A stretch of DNA of 22,500 nucleotides from Halisarca cf. caerulea (Eukaryota > Porifera > Demospongiae > Chondrillida > Halisarcidae): assembly GCA_963170055.1 (NCBI GenBank), contig CAUJGJ010000040.1:2965301-2987800 (forward strand). The letters are read 5' to 3'. This document shows positions 1-10,081 of the stretch, piece after piece; positions within the stretch are counted from its first letter, which is position 1; the number at the start of each line of letters is the position of its first letter. The translations under genes were made by a program, and so were the position numbers. Under the pieces are notes generated by a model, which did not search any database, had not been told where the DNA came from, and saw only the letters and a list, made by a program, of their open reading frames with translations.

Positions 1-1667
1 CTTGATGAGGAAAACAGCGTCTCTGCAACGAGAAAGATTCACCCCCTCTTTACGATTAGATGACAGCGTGTATCCATTTTTCACCAAATTCACAACAAAA
101 TGTGGAAAGAAACCCTCTGGAAGATAGTGGAATGTAAAGTTATCGGGAGAATTTTCCAAGAAGCAGATACTGAGTGGGAAGGGGTTAAAAGGACTCTCGA
201 CAAATGGTGAGTGAAAGACTTCTGATCTCGGGGGCAAAATGGAAGGAATGAACCACGTATGTCCACCAACCATTTCAGCAGCCAATCCCCAGTGAACGAG
301 CCACTTTAGGAGCCTCTTGTGGAATCCTTGACATGATCCCAGGGTATCTGGAACCCCCAGTGCACTGAGTCTCTCTGACGATATCTCTCCTGTTGCCTGC
401 AAATCAAGCAGTAGTTCATTATAAACAGAGACATCTCTGATACAAATGTCCAGAATCTGTGTAACATAACCATAAAGAAGGTTAGGGCTGGTAAAAACAT
501 ACCAACTTTCCACTTCATCGGACAACTCAAGGTCAGGGCAGGAGAATACTCCTAGACTGTGGAAAACTCGGATCATAGCTTCGAATTCCTTGTGTGAGGC
601 AACAAGGTTTTCCTCCAAACACCTGTTGCGCAGGTCCACAAATGCTTGTATCTGCAAAGAGATATCTGGATTCTCTTCGGCATCCAGTGATAGACACATG
701 AGCTGAAGGTGGAACCATGAGAGAGGAAGGCGGAAGGAGCAAGAAGTAGAATTACTGTGCAAAGATTGCTGTAGGCCTTTAATACCGGAGCAGGAGGGAT
801 CAAGGCTGTTGACAAAGTGAGTCTCCCAAATCCTCTCCAGAGAAGGAATACTTTGAAGTAGAGAGCTCAACCTATCCTCGTCCTTCTCAAAAGACTGGTC
901 CTCTCTAATATGTGTCCCCACAATGAAGACTGGTGGTTTGCTCCGAAATTCACAGGACGTACGATCTTTCATTTCATCTTGAATTTTGGATAACTTAGGT
1001 CTTAGGTGGTGCAAAGTGAGGAGGGAACGGCGAATAAAAGTGTGATTGGACATGCTACTTGGGAATATTTGGGTGGGAAACTCCTTTTTCCGATAGGTCA
1101 TCTTTGGCTTGGCATCCAATCCCTCTTCTGCATTGAACACTAAGAAGTAGGTTGCTGGGAATGTGGCAATTGCTGAATGAAAATCTAGAAAAGATGGCTG
1201 ACCACCATTGTCAACCATGTAAAGAAGATGTGCCTTGTGGAGGTTTATGCTTGAGGAGGGATTTACATCATCAAGAATGGCACTTTCAGCTTTCTTTCTC
1301 AAAAACGAAAAATTTGATGACTGTTGTACCCAGCTACCAATATCACTAAATGTATTCAGTTTGTGTGAATGTTTCTCTATACATGACGCTGGAGCAGTAT
1401 TTGCATTTTTAGAAGGTAAAAATTTTCCGCTAGCTGTGGCTTGAATAGCACCTTTCAACTGCCCCATATCAAGCTGTACCCATTTTCCCTTTCCCGATGC
1501 GTAAATTTCCACAGCTGGTATGGCTTGAGTAGAAACGGGAGTACCCTCATTTGCTTCAGTGAAATCACCAAGGAGGGCTCTCTTCAGCTGTGTCTTCCCC
1601 GCCTCTGGTGGACCAAGAGTAACACATTTGGTTATTGTCACGTCCACAGCTCCTCTCTTGATAGCAT
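1..1667 (-). CDS. Gene 1 main exon: Roc-COR-like P-loop GTPase (partial, runs off the left edge)
   Basis: The minus strand is open for 555 codons from a splice acceptor (TTGCAG at 1668-1673) to position 1, with no stop. Residues counted from the exon start show a P-loop GPPEAGKT at 18-25 (nt 1614-1591), a switch-II motif DNGGQ at 152-156 (nt 1212-1198), and a G4-like GTH after a hydrophobic strand at about 250. From about residue 311 a COR-like region begins (FRLPLSW), with SLGVFSCPD and FFPHFVV blocks further on. The whole exon aligns with the long exon of gene 2 at about half identity by eye, including an acceptor at the same codon and phase. Roc GTPases are Ras-like switches found in Roco proteins such as LRRK2 and DAPK1. 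The C-terminal part, expected to include a death domain as in gene 2, lies outside the window. The Roc-COR call rests on motifs and domain order; the cellular role is unknown. Confidence 0.88.
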
Positions 1668-2362
1668 CTGCAAGGGAGTCACACAAGTCATAATGTGTAT
1701 ATCTGGCCTGTAGGCTGGGGGGAGGGGGGGGGGGGATGCGTTGGGTGCGTTTGTACCCCCTTTTTTGGTTTAAAAGGCTGTTTAAAAATGGATAGTTACT
1801 GAAAAAAAGAACTAGCAGAGAACATTGGGACAAATGCATTGTTATTCATATTATTCACCTAAAAATGGTTATCCTCGACAACTACCTAAGGCTATTTTAG
1901 CTAGAATACTCAGATAAGTTAAAACCTTGGCTAAGGTTACATTTTTTTGGCGGCTTTAGCGAGAATCAAGTCGTCAACGGTTTTCTTTGTCTATTGTGCA
2001 ACTCTAATATGGGGAATAATGCACATAAAGGAGCAACTGAAAACGCGATGCTTCAAGTGGTATACTCAGTGAATCGCTGTACAACTCCTGGCCAGTAGAG
2101 CAGAGAAATACATCGGATTTTGCTTCTGTAAACCCTAATCCCTCCATCAAGGATAATGCTGTCCCCGGCCCACTATGTACTTTAGTTACTTTAGTTAGTT
2201 ACAATACTTTTATATACTTTAGATACTCAGATGCTACTATTATATACTGAGTGATATTATAATGTTCTATTGTAATGTAAAAAGCACCCCCTTTTCTGGA
2301 TACCAGGCTAGGAGCATGTATATATTATATATATATACAATGTCATATACATATGTTATAGT

Positions 2363-2464
2363 TATCACCCAAGTACGAGGACATTAGCTGTAATAGATAG
2401 GAGACCGAGGCAAAGCCGAGGTTGAGTAATCTATTACAGCTCGTGTCCGAGTATTTGGGTGCTA
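2363..2464. repeat. Foldback (MITE-like) inverted repeat
   Basis: Two arms of about 36 nt, at 2363-2398 and 2429-2464, are imperfect reverse complements (roughly 29 of 36 matching by eye), separated by a 30-nt spacer. Both end in a shared AGCTGTAATAGAT block beside the spacer. The shape is that of a small non-autonomous foldback element or MITE. No target duplication was evident. Confidence 0.6.
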
Positions 2465-2946
2465 ACTATTTTGTCTTCCATTCTCGTGTGTTTATTGTAC
2501 ACATAATTGTATTCATATGATTGTTTTCGCTTCACAATAAGTGTGAAGAATTAATTAATTAGTCTGAAAGCTACCACAGAGATGATATCCATTCCCAAGG
2601 GTTGATAGCCAGAATATCACCCATGGATATCCCTAAGTTACCATGGCAATGGAAGACAAATATATATATTCACATTTGTTGTCAACGTGGGAAAATTCAA
2701 GGTTAATGCGAAAAGCAATCTATACGACAATGACAAAAAAGGGAAAAGGTATACCATAACCCATGGAAAAAGTTCCAAATGTATGAATTTGAAAAAAATG
2801 ACTATAATGTAATTGTGCCGGTAAAACACTATAACGGAACCTCCGATAGTACATGGACAGTCAATCTGAAACAAGAAGAAACCTTCCTACAAAGGACAAT
2901 GATCGAGGGCCCAAACTATTTCATCCGAAACATTCTACAAGCTCAT

Positions 2947-2997
2947 GACAAGCTCAGAAACTGAATCAATACTACACGACAAGCTCAGAAACTGAAT
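2947..2997. repeat. 20-bp direct repeat, two copies
   Basis: The 20-mer at 2947-2966 recurs exactly at 2978-2997, a period of 31 bp. It lies in an intron of gene 1 and has no evident function. Confidence 0.7.
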
Positions 2998-3189
2998 TGA
3001 TACCAAGTTCTATCTCAAATGTGAGAAATCTACGCCAATAAAATTGTTTCACTCTTAGAGGTAGCCATTTTCTGTCCCTCAGAGATGATCATCGATTTCC
3101 GTAATTATCCAATCTGCATCCGTAGTCCATATTCCCAAACCCATTTCCGGGAAAATACGGATAAATCCGGAGGTTCGGCAGCACTGGTG

Positions 3190-3314
3190 TACATGCATAA
3201 TAGGTACTGCATAATACATACTACGATACAGTTACAAGCAGAACCTTGGTCGCATCACAAGATATAAAAAAAACTATACAGTATACATGCATAATAGGTA
3301 CTGTATAATACATA
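3190..3314. repeat. 31-bp near-perfect direct repeat, two copies
   Basis: The segment at 3190-3220 is repeated at 3284-3314 with one visible difference, 94 bp apart. Between the copies lies a fragment (3232-3260) that also occurs in the tandem blocks at 6.3, 7.4 and 8.75 kb. This suggests that the DNA beside the 3342-3362 exon belongs to the same duplicated family. Confidence 0.6.
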
Positions 3315-3341
3315 CAGTCCAGGATACACAGGCGAACTTGC

Positions 3342-3362
3342 CTCGTATGATCTCTTCATAAT
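3342..3362 (-). CDS. Gene 1 microexon g (21 nt)
   Basis: A pyrimidine-rich acceptor (ATTGTTTGTTTGCAG) is followed by 21 nt and a GCAAGT donor, the usual context of a GC-AG intron. Read in phase 1 it encodes YEEIIR after a split Asp. Its trailing G joins the AT that opens the main exon to give Asp, so the protein runs DYEEIIR-DAIKRGAVDV into the GTPase. The acceptor sequence closely matches those of the microexons at 6406, 7546 and 8857. The exon is too short to identify by homology; the support is the splice sites and the phase at both ends. Confidence 0.6.
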
Positions 3363-3787
3363 CTGCAAACAAACAATAGAAAACTCATGATAAATAAATT
3401 GATTAAAAAATGACTGAAATGTAAGTAAACAACATTCCACTAGAACATGAGTGACAATATTAACACTTTAACTACCGTTGGCCACTTCAGTGGCATGTGC
3501 AAACATGCATACGTGACAACCGCAGGCAACAAAATCATGAGTATTGGATGAAATAATATACATATATTATGCATCATTTTGCAAGTATTATGGATTTTGT
3601 TCAAAGCGATAAAAGAAGCAAGGTGTGTGCAACGCTACGATTCAAAACAAATGCAAAACTGGAGACATTCGTAATTTCAATTCTTCTACAGTAATCATGC
3701 TTAATGTAGAAATTTGCACACAGCACACAGTAGACCAACAAATTCTGTTGGTACAAATTCAACCAATTCTATAAGCATGGTTCTTAC
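3363..3787 (-). other. Gene 1 intron between exons f and g
   Basis: AT-rich DNA of about 425 bp with a GTAAGA donor and a TTGCAG acceptor. Nothing else is recognisable in it. Confidence 0.5.
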
Positions 3788-3844
3788 CTGATGCAGCCAC
3801 CTTTGAGGTACCACTCTTTTGCTCTTGACTGCTGATCCCCAAAA
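3788..3844 (-). CDS. Gene 1 small exon f (57 nt)
   Basis: The acceptor CACTTGTATAG follows a pyrimidine-rich stretch (CTTTTCTCATTTCACACC), and the donor is CAG|GTAAGA. The exon is open in phase 1 and exits in phase 1, encoding LGISSQEQKSGTSKVAAS, a hydrophilic Ser/Lys-rich linker. Its opening residues (LG-x-x-S) resemble those of exon b (LGAVS) and exon a (LDAMS), so these three may be duplicates. Its trailing G makes Asp with exon g. A second AG 12 nt into the exon could be an alternative acceptor. Confidence 0.5.
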
Positions 3845-3970
3845 CTATACAAGTGCGCAAGGTGTGAAATGAGAAAAGCTGGCAGCAAGACTCACAAAAT
3901 ACGCCCAATATGTACACTGATATAATCTTTCTATCAAGCAAGCGTAGCATTGAAGTGCAAACACAGAATT

Positions 3971-4195
3971 CACTAGAAAACCAGTCATCTTGAAGTTTCA
4001 GATTTCATGCAAAACTGCCAAGAAAATGCTTTGCGATCAAAAGGTTGCTATAGCTACATGTGATAGGCCAATTGCTGCCATTAGTGCACAACTGTCATCA
4101 GAACAACCATCACAAGCATCTTCGGTAGTAGTGTTCTCTGTATCACTACCCATAACAACCATTGCTGCTATTTTGTTGGGTAACCTACACTTCCT
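3971..4195 (-). repeat. Diverged duplicate of the segment at 10082-10330
   Basis: This stretch shares scattered blocks in the same order with 10082-10330: CACTAGAAAACCAG, a TCATGCAA block, an ATTGCTGC block, a CATCAGAA/CATCACAA block and GGTAACCTA. Both copies sit just upstream, in the gene sense, of a Ser-rich exon (f here, b there). On the minus strand both can be read as similar acidic peptides (TTTEDACDGCSDDSC here, TAAGDSCDDDSDD there). No convincing splice sites bound it, so it may be a lost exon or shared intron DNA. Confidence 0.45.
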
Positions 4196-4347
4196 AACAT
4201 GATGACAAAAGATGTCCATATAGCAAGGACCCCTGCTATAGTCCAGGATACCTTTTGTCACGTTTTACAATCGTACGTCAATACTATAAGCAGATTTCAA
4301 AAAGGTTTCTTTCAATCTCCCAAGTGTAACGTTCTAGACAAATTCTA

Positions 4348-4778
4348 CCGTATATGCTCTAATTTTTCGTCATGGGCTCCAGAAGGGGTGAAAAGCATCT
4401 AATTGATGACAAAATAGCAAGTGTTCTAATCCTACGAGACCCTAATTATTCGTCACGCAGGCTGGATGCCTTCGTTCTGCCATTTGTTGTGCCATTGATA
4501 TACTGAAGAAACCGCTGTTCCTTCGTTTATATTAGTCATTTCTATTTCGTTCGAGTAATCGTCAAATTCAGATTCCAAAATTCCTTGTATACGTGGTATC
4601 CTCGAACGAGCACAACAATTCTCAAGCTAGAAACGGCCATTTTTCGATGGTTCTAATTCGCCGTTGTCGATTCTAAATATTCGTCCCCCCATTCCAATTA
4701 TTAGCCACCTTTCATTTCCATTCTAAATGACGTATTTTTCCCGACAATTGCTCTGACGAAAAATTAGAGCATATATGG
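4348..4778. mobile_element. MITE with 25-bp terminal inverted repeats and TA target sites
   Basis: The left end (4348-4372) and the reverse complement of the right end (4754-4778) match at 24 of 25 bases, beginning CCRTATATGCTCTAAT. TA stands immediately outside both ends (4346-4347 and 4779-4780), as expected for the Tc1/mariner superfamily. The 431-bp interior has no transposase ORF but repeats the TTCGTC motif several times. It is a non-autonomous element. Confidence 0.8.
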
Positions 4779-5076
4779 TACTTGTTTTAACACATCTGGT
4801 GCCAAACCTCAACTTAGAGCATTTATACACAATTTACTTGTAAAACGTACAATCGCTGTGAATTTCTCTAAGATTAGCACTCGCCATTTATACACATGCT
4901 TGTACATGCATGTGAAAGTTTACACACTTGGCAAAAATTTTTAATTACCATGGACTGTAAATGTAGCCAATAGAACAAGAAAGGAAAGGCCAAGGGGATG
5001 AATATTGAACCTTAATATGCACACAGTAAACTAAAGAGTACCATCTCAGGATTGGTTCATAGTACATTAGTTTGCA

Positions 5077-6196
5077 TATGTGGCAGTCGAGAATTGAATT
5101 CACATGTTATTTCGGAAGTTATAATTGTGAGAAAAATGCGATCAAAGTTCACGGTAGAATACGTGATAGGGCATTAGGAACACGTATTCATATAGGGTAT
5201 CATCGTGTAGAACAACGAAAGACCTTTACTTTGGTCTTTATTGGAGATGGATAGCATGCGGGAGACGCAAGAACGGGTACGAAGAAGAAGCGATCCGAGA
5301 AAGGAAGTTTATATACCGCGTAGTTTATATACCGACGAGGAAGGAGTAATAATGCATGATCTTCTAGCTCTCCTGTGACCTTAGCCCTTCTATCGAACTT
5401 CGTACAACTTCTGTCCTCCACTTGAAGTCCAATATGTCTTCTTTGAAGAGAAATCCCCGACGTGAAACGGTGTAGACAACTTTCTGAAAGGAAAGAGCCA
5501 CGTATAGCGCACATTCCAGATTCTGGAATTCGGAGCGACGTTTTTCTAGTTCAGACACATCCATATACTCGCAGACGATCTTTTCTGTCTAGTATCTTTC
5601 CATCTTTTTCTTTACTCTTTGCATCTGTTTTACTTCTATTATGCATGTATGAGCCATGTATTTATGTTGTACCATGTACACATGCCAGCACTGAGTTATT
5701 TGACTAGCAGTACTTAATTGTCCACATTAGATGTATGACAGATAAACATGTACACACTGTATAATTTTGCAAATGTCAATTGCAATCCACTAGTACAGGA
5801 GGGTCCCCTCCAGGTGAAAGTCTTACACCAATACTCAGTTTTGCAAACGATAAAAAGATTAAATAAACAAATATTACTAATTCTTGGTACTTTGGAACTA
5901 TTTTAGAAAAATATAATACTGAAACGTTCTGAACATCCGGCATAATCGTTGTTCTACTCCACGCGCAGTGCCTTGCGGAGGCCATTTTCCTTACATCATT
6001 AATATTCATAATGGCGTCCAAGAAGATTGCGTATATACCCAGAGTCGTTCTAAGAGCTGTAACTTCGCAACGAATGGACGTTTCCCTTCAAAACTTTGTA
6101 CAAACCTAAATGAAAGCCTGTTGAATCATATAATGTGAAAAAAAGAATTTCGTCAAACCCAACTAAAATGCGATTTCAATCCTCGACTGCCACATA
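5077..6196. mobile_element. 1.1-kb element with long terminal inverted repeats
   Basis: The ends at 5077-5101 and 6172-6196 are inverted copies, 23 of 25 matching, sharing ATATGTGGCAGTCGAG. Weaker similarity continues inward to about 40 bp. TA or TATA can be read at both edges, so the exact boundary is ambiguous. The interior carries minus-strand frames of 66 and 104 codons (5364-5564 and 5200-5514) with no family I recognise, a pair of TATA-like boxes, and an AATAAA on the minus strand near 5240. It lies in a gene 1 intron. Confidence 0.6.
5306..5334 (-). promoter_or_regulatory. Tandem TATA-like boxes, minus strand
   Basis: The 13-mer CGGTATATAAACT occurs twice, 16 bp apart, reading on the minus strand. 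An AATAAA follows about 70 bp downstream. This TATA-then-AATAAA spacing resembles the promoter and polyadenylation region of a compact retroelement LTR, but the surrounding element has inverted ends. The promoter role is inferred from the motif alone. Confidence 0.35.
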
Positions 6197-6405
6197 TATA
6201 GCATCAACTGCCAACAATGGTGTGGCCGTGTGATCAGGTATACACACAAATACAAGACATGAAAGACATCAAAACACAACAAACACAACATGTGGATAAA
6301 CAGCATCAGCTACAAACAGAACCTTGGTCACATCACATGATACAACAATACTGTACATTGGTACTGTGCATAGGATGGAGGGAGTGGGAGTGGCGGGGAA
6401 CTTAC

Positions 6406-6426
6406 ATATGCTGAAAAATTCCTGAG
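6406..6426 (-). CDS. Gene 1 microexon e (21 nt)
   Basis: The acceptor ATTGTTTTCTTGCAG and donor GTAAGT bound 21 nt that read, in phase 1, as QEFFSI after a split Thr shared with exon d. It lies at the same place in its duplicated block as exons d and c. It exits in phase 1, and its final T joins exon f as Phe. Support comes from the splice sites, the phase and duplication with its neighbours; inclusion in the mRNA is untested. Confidence 0.55.
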
Positions 6427-7545
6427 CTGCAAGAAAACAATAGAAGAAATATAATAAATAACGTTTAACTTAGTAAATGGATACAATACAACATAGCAAA
6501 AATACATTAATCCCAATTGAAACACTGATATATAGACTAGGCTATAGTGTTTTACATAGGAGGTTTAGATATTACCATAGCAACAAGGGTTACAATCATT
6601 GTGGTGATACAGTAGGAGTTTGCATACAGCAAACAGTATATACATCCGAACTCTGTGTAGCTTTTTCATGCCCATCCAGTCCCAAGTATGCTCCAGCCCT
6701 ATGAACACCTAGCCTTATGCAAATAATCTGCCCTGTGGTTTGAGGGCCTATTGCATGCGACATCATAATTCATCCCCACATTGTGTTAATCGTTATATGC
6801 ACAATGTCATGTTTTGGATGGAGTGAGTGGGAGTGGTTGGTATACCGATGCTCTGTACAGAAAACATGCACACAATGCATACTATAGGTAAATACACATA
6901 CACCCTACATAGTGCAAGGAAATTAATATTGATGAAGGGAACTTCGCATGGATTATAGGGTACCATCTAGACATGCATAGTATGACTAAATAATGCAGTA
7001 CTTTGTACAAGAATAATGCTAATGACTAACGGCAGCTGACCATGGAAGCAAAATGGATTAACGACTATATACACAAATTAAAATTGACAATGTTCAGGTT
7101 TGGTCTACCAGTCACATACATAATGTACTGCTGCGCAACTCTAGCTTGGAATGGTGAATGGTCTGCCAATAATTTCTACACCTATACATTCAAAGTGGAC
7201 TTCATATCCATGCCATACAATCCTTGAGGAAAGCCTAAAGCTGTGATTTTTGAACAATTAAGGGCTTCTCTGCCAAATATGCCATCAAACACACTAAATC
7301 ACTATGCAATATGTACTAACTGAAGGATGTGTGCAGAAAAATTTATAACACCAAGTATAACTGATATAATGACGTAGTCGGGTGTACACATACACGAGAC
7401 ATGAAACACATCAAAACACAACAAACACAACATGTGGATAAACAGCATCAATTGCAAACAGAACCTTGGTCACATCACGATACAACAATACTGTACATTG
7501 GTACTGTGTATAGGATGGAGTGGGTGGGAGTGGTGGGGAACTTAC

Positions 7546-7572
7546 TGCTTTTAATTGCTTCATCAACCAAAA
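7546..7572 (-). CDS. Gene 1 microexon d (27 nt)
   Basis: It is bounded by ATTGTTTACTTGCAG and GTAAGT. In phase 1 it encodes LVDEAIKS after a split Phe, and its final A joins exon e as Thr. It is two codons longer than exons c and e but occupies the same site in the duplicated block, so the exon itself has changed length while its splice sites were kept. Confidence 0.55.
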
Positions 7573-8856
7573 CTGCAAGTAAACAATAAAAACACTCATG
7601 AAAATACTGGTACGGTAATTCCCATAATAAAGTTAACAATAAACAATGGTCAGATGGGCTTCCACAACAAGCAAATTTAACCACTTCGAACAAACGGACA
7701 CCGTCCATTTCCTGCCATTAATGTGCACCTGCTACTATAGTACTAGACAGGACTGCTGGTTACTATCTGTCGCTAATCTTCTGTTTGAATTTCCCCTATC
7801 TCTGATTGGCAAGGTGAGTATAAGGCTTACGATGAAGGCTTCTAGAGCACGACAGGTGTACCTCAATGTAATGTATCACAATCTCATAGATTGCTTGCAT
7901 TGTATGGTAATGGATGTTTGGTACATAGGGCTAGACAATATATAGGTACCATGCAGGTTTGACATAAATGGGGATAGACAGGGACACCGATCTATGGATG
8001 AGTTCAGATGAGCTGCCTGCAGTGGGCAAAATCCTACATTCTGCAGCACAACCTACTACTGCACATAGTACTGGATTGTACCTGTGTGATGTAGGAATTT
8101 ATACACACAGTCACAGTACTCCAAAGTCTGTCTAAACCTTTTTGCATACTGAGTCACCCCTACCACTCTGTACAGAAAACAGACCATTAAATTTCAAATC
8201 CAACGTACATAATTACACGCATGCCTGCACAGTGCAAGTAAGTATGGGTGAGGGCACTTTCCATGTATGAATCTATTATCTGGACATGTTCCGTTTATTT
8301 CAAAACACGGTGCCAGCACTTTGCACAACAAGTATTGCTAATGAACGACAGCCGACCAAGAAAGCAAAAAGGAACGAACACAAATTTCAAATGACTATGT
8401 TCAGGTTTGGTCTACCAGTCACATAATATACTGCTATGCAGCTCTGGTTAAGAACACGAATGGTCTTGCAATATTTCTTACAAAGATGTAGAGTGGACTT
8501 ATTCAGAGCAACGCCATACAGTCCTCGGAGAAGATCTATTGCTGTGATTTTGAAACAGGATTTTCTGCCAAAAGTGCCACTAATGTACCTTATCGGATCC
8601 ATTGCAGAACATGTACTAACTGAGGAAATTGTGCACAAAATGCCCATGAACATCAACCTGCAACATCAGAGCCAATATTACGAAAGACTCCGGTACACAT
8701 GTACATACACAAGGCATACATAACATATCAAAACACAAGAAACACAACATGTGGATAACAGAATAATCAGAACCATGGTCACATCACATGATACAACAAT
8801 ACTGTACATTGGTACTGTGTATAGGATGGAGGGAGTGGGAGTGGTGAGGAACTTAC

Positions 8857-8877
8857 ATCTTGTCCTCTCTTTCTCCA
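8857..8877 (-). CDS. Gene 1 microexon c (21 nt)
   Basis: It is bounded by ATTGTTTACTTGCAG and GTAAGT. In phase 1 it encodes EKERTR after a split Val, and its final T joins exon d as Phe. The 14 bases before the acceptor AG are identical to those of exon d. The peptide is highly charged, unlike those of exons d and e, although the flanks are conserved. Confidence 0.55.
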
Positions 8878-9476
8878 CTGCAAGTAAACAATAAAAACAT
8901 AGTAAATCAAAAATAGTAACAAATGGATAATATGTAACATTCAACAAAAGTCATGTACGTAAGTCCAAATGAAAACAAATTTTGAGGATCTGTTCAAACC
9001 CTGAAAACTACAAAAATCACGAGCCATGAAACTTTCCTGACGTACAGTAAAATTATTGCAAGCACTATTGGCATTCGATGTAGGAGGTTTAGGATGTACG
9101 CAATAAAGGAGATGACTAATTTCTAGCATATGCACGTAATTTGTGCAACCAACCACTGTTGCTGAGTCCTACTTGTCTCAGGTGTACCTCAATGCAATGT
9201 GTCACAATCTCATAGATTGCTTGCATTGTATGGTAAGGGATGTTTGGTACATAGGGCTAGATAGGCACAAGGCTAGACATATATGGGGATAGACAGGTAT
9301 AGGGCTAAACACACATGGGGCTACGTGGACACTGATTTAGATAGAGTTTAGATCGACTGGCTGCAGTGTGCAAATTCCTACTATACCTACTACACAGCAC
9401 TGCATTGTATCTGCATTTGTGGTTTGTAAGAATTTCCGCTAAACAAACAGTAAATCATAATGTGTGCAGGTGTGCA

Positions 9477-9500
9477 TGTGTGTGTGTGTGTGTGTGTGTG

Positions 9501-9568
<68 letters not shown>

Positions 9569-9586
9569 ATGTGCATGTGTGTGTGG
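9477..9586. repeat. GT/AC microsatellite
   Basis: A GT dinucleotide tract of about 110 bp with one missing G near 9501 and interspersed GTGCAT at the right end. It interrupts the third tandem block. Open frames across it encode only Cys-Val or His-Thr alternation and are not genes. Confidence 0.95.
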
Positions 9587-9889
9587 CAAATCCAGCGCAA
9601 CAAACTAAAACAGTGCATATGACTATATATGCCAGTACAAGACAAGCCCCATTAGGATAGTGTCACACTGCCGTGAGGTCATGTGTGAACACTGTATAGC
9701 GGAGGTTATGTACTGCATGTTATAGGCACACAACTAAAGGACAGAAATCTGTACTCAATGTATTTACAATTGTCCAAAGATCATACACAGAAAGGCTAAT
9801 ACGTACATTTTGGTTGACAGTGAACAGAAGTGAAAGCAATAGGAGCAAGCCAGATAACAAGGAGCTATTCACGCAGACTCTGTTCTTAC

Positions 9890-10003
9890 CGGATTTAGCA
9901 CTCAAGATATCACTGTCCAAGATATCACTGTCTAAGGGATCACTGTCCGAGGGATCACTGTCTGAGGGATCATTCTTTGGTTCAAGACTCACGGCTCCCA
10001 ACC
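9890..10003 (-). CDS. Gene 1 exon b (114 nt), Asp-Ser-rich linker with a 15-nt repeat
   Basis: The acceptor ACACATGTAG and donor CCG|GTAAGA bound 114 nt open in phase 1 on both sides. It begins LGAVSLEPKNDP and continues through DSDPS, DSDPL, DSDIL and DSDIL repeats to AKS. The repeats come from a 15-nt tandem unit (GACAGTGATCCCTCR). The first two bases complete Trp with exon a and the last base completes Val with exon c. The peptide is acidic, phosphorylatable in composition and probably disordered. It resembles exon f at its start. Confidence 0.6.
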
Positions 10004-10081
10004 CTACATGTGTTAAAGTAATGTACTGTACACTGATTATCACATCAACAAGGTGCTACATTATTGTATGAGCACGCATTT

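Larger units (their letters stand above)
1668..3341 (-). other. Gene 1 intron before the main exon (GC-AG)
   Basis: This intron separates the 21-nt exon at 3342-3362 from the main exon. Its donor is GCAAGT instead of GTAAGT and its acceptor is TTGCAG after a modest pyrimidine tract. It contains a poly-G run at about 1717-1735, AT-rich dinucleotide stretches around 2290-2360, the foldback repeat at 2363-2464, and short direct repeats at 2947-2997 and 3190-3314. I see no other coding exon in it. Confidence 0.6.
3845..6405 (-). other. Gene 1 long intron between exons e and f
   Basis: About 2.6 kb with no exon that I can tie to gene 1. It holds a decayed segment homologous to 10082-10330 (3971-4195), a TA-flanked inverted-repeat element (4348-4778) and a larger inverted-repeat element (5077-6196). 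The remainder is AT-rich. Confidence 0.5.
6291..9480. repeat. Tandem segmental duplication, units of 1.1-1.3 kb, each with a microexon
   Basis: A conserved block of about 170 bp starts near 6291, 7433 and 8750 (spacings 1142 and 1317). It ends at the donor of a gene 1 microexon each time. Further anchors confirm whole-unit duplication: TTCAGGTTTGGTCTACCAGT at about 7092 and 8400, GCTTGCATTGTATGGTAA at about 7893 and 9219, and TGTACAGAAAACA at about 6857 and 8171. The units have diverged by substitutions and small indels, and the third is interrupted by a GT microsatellite. A partial extra copy of the GGATGGAGTGAGTGGGAGTGG block occurs near 6818. Confidence 0.85.

Noticed and set aside
5200..5564. 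Minus-strand frames of 104 and 66 codons
   Set aside because: They lie inside an inverted-repeat element, match no family I know, have no clear splice links to gene 1, and the longer one runs across the TATA-like boxes.
7646..7945. Plus-strand frame of 99 codons
   Set aside because: It lies in duplicated intron DNA, opposite to gene 1, and I saw no matching frame preserved in the paralogous block.
9366..9660. Frames across the GT tract at 9.5 kb
   Set aside because: Same low-complexity artefact.
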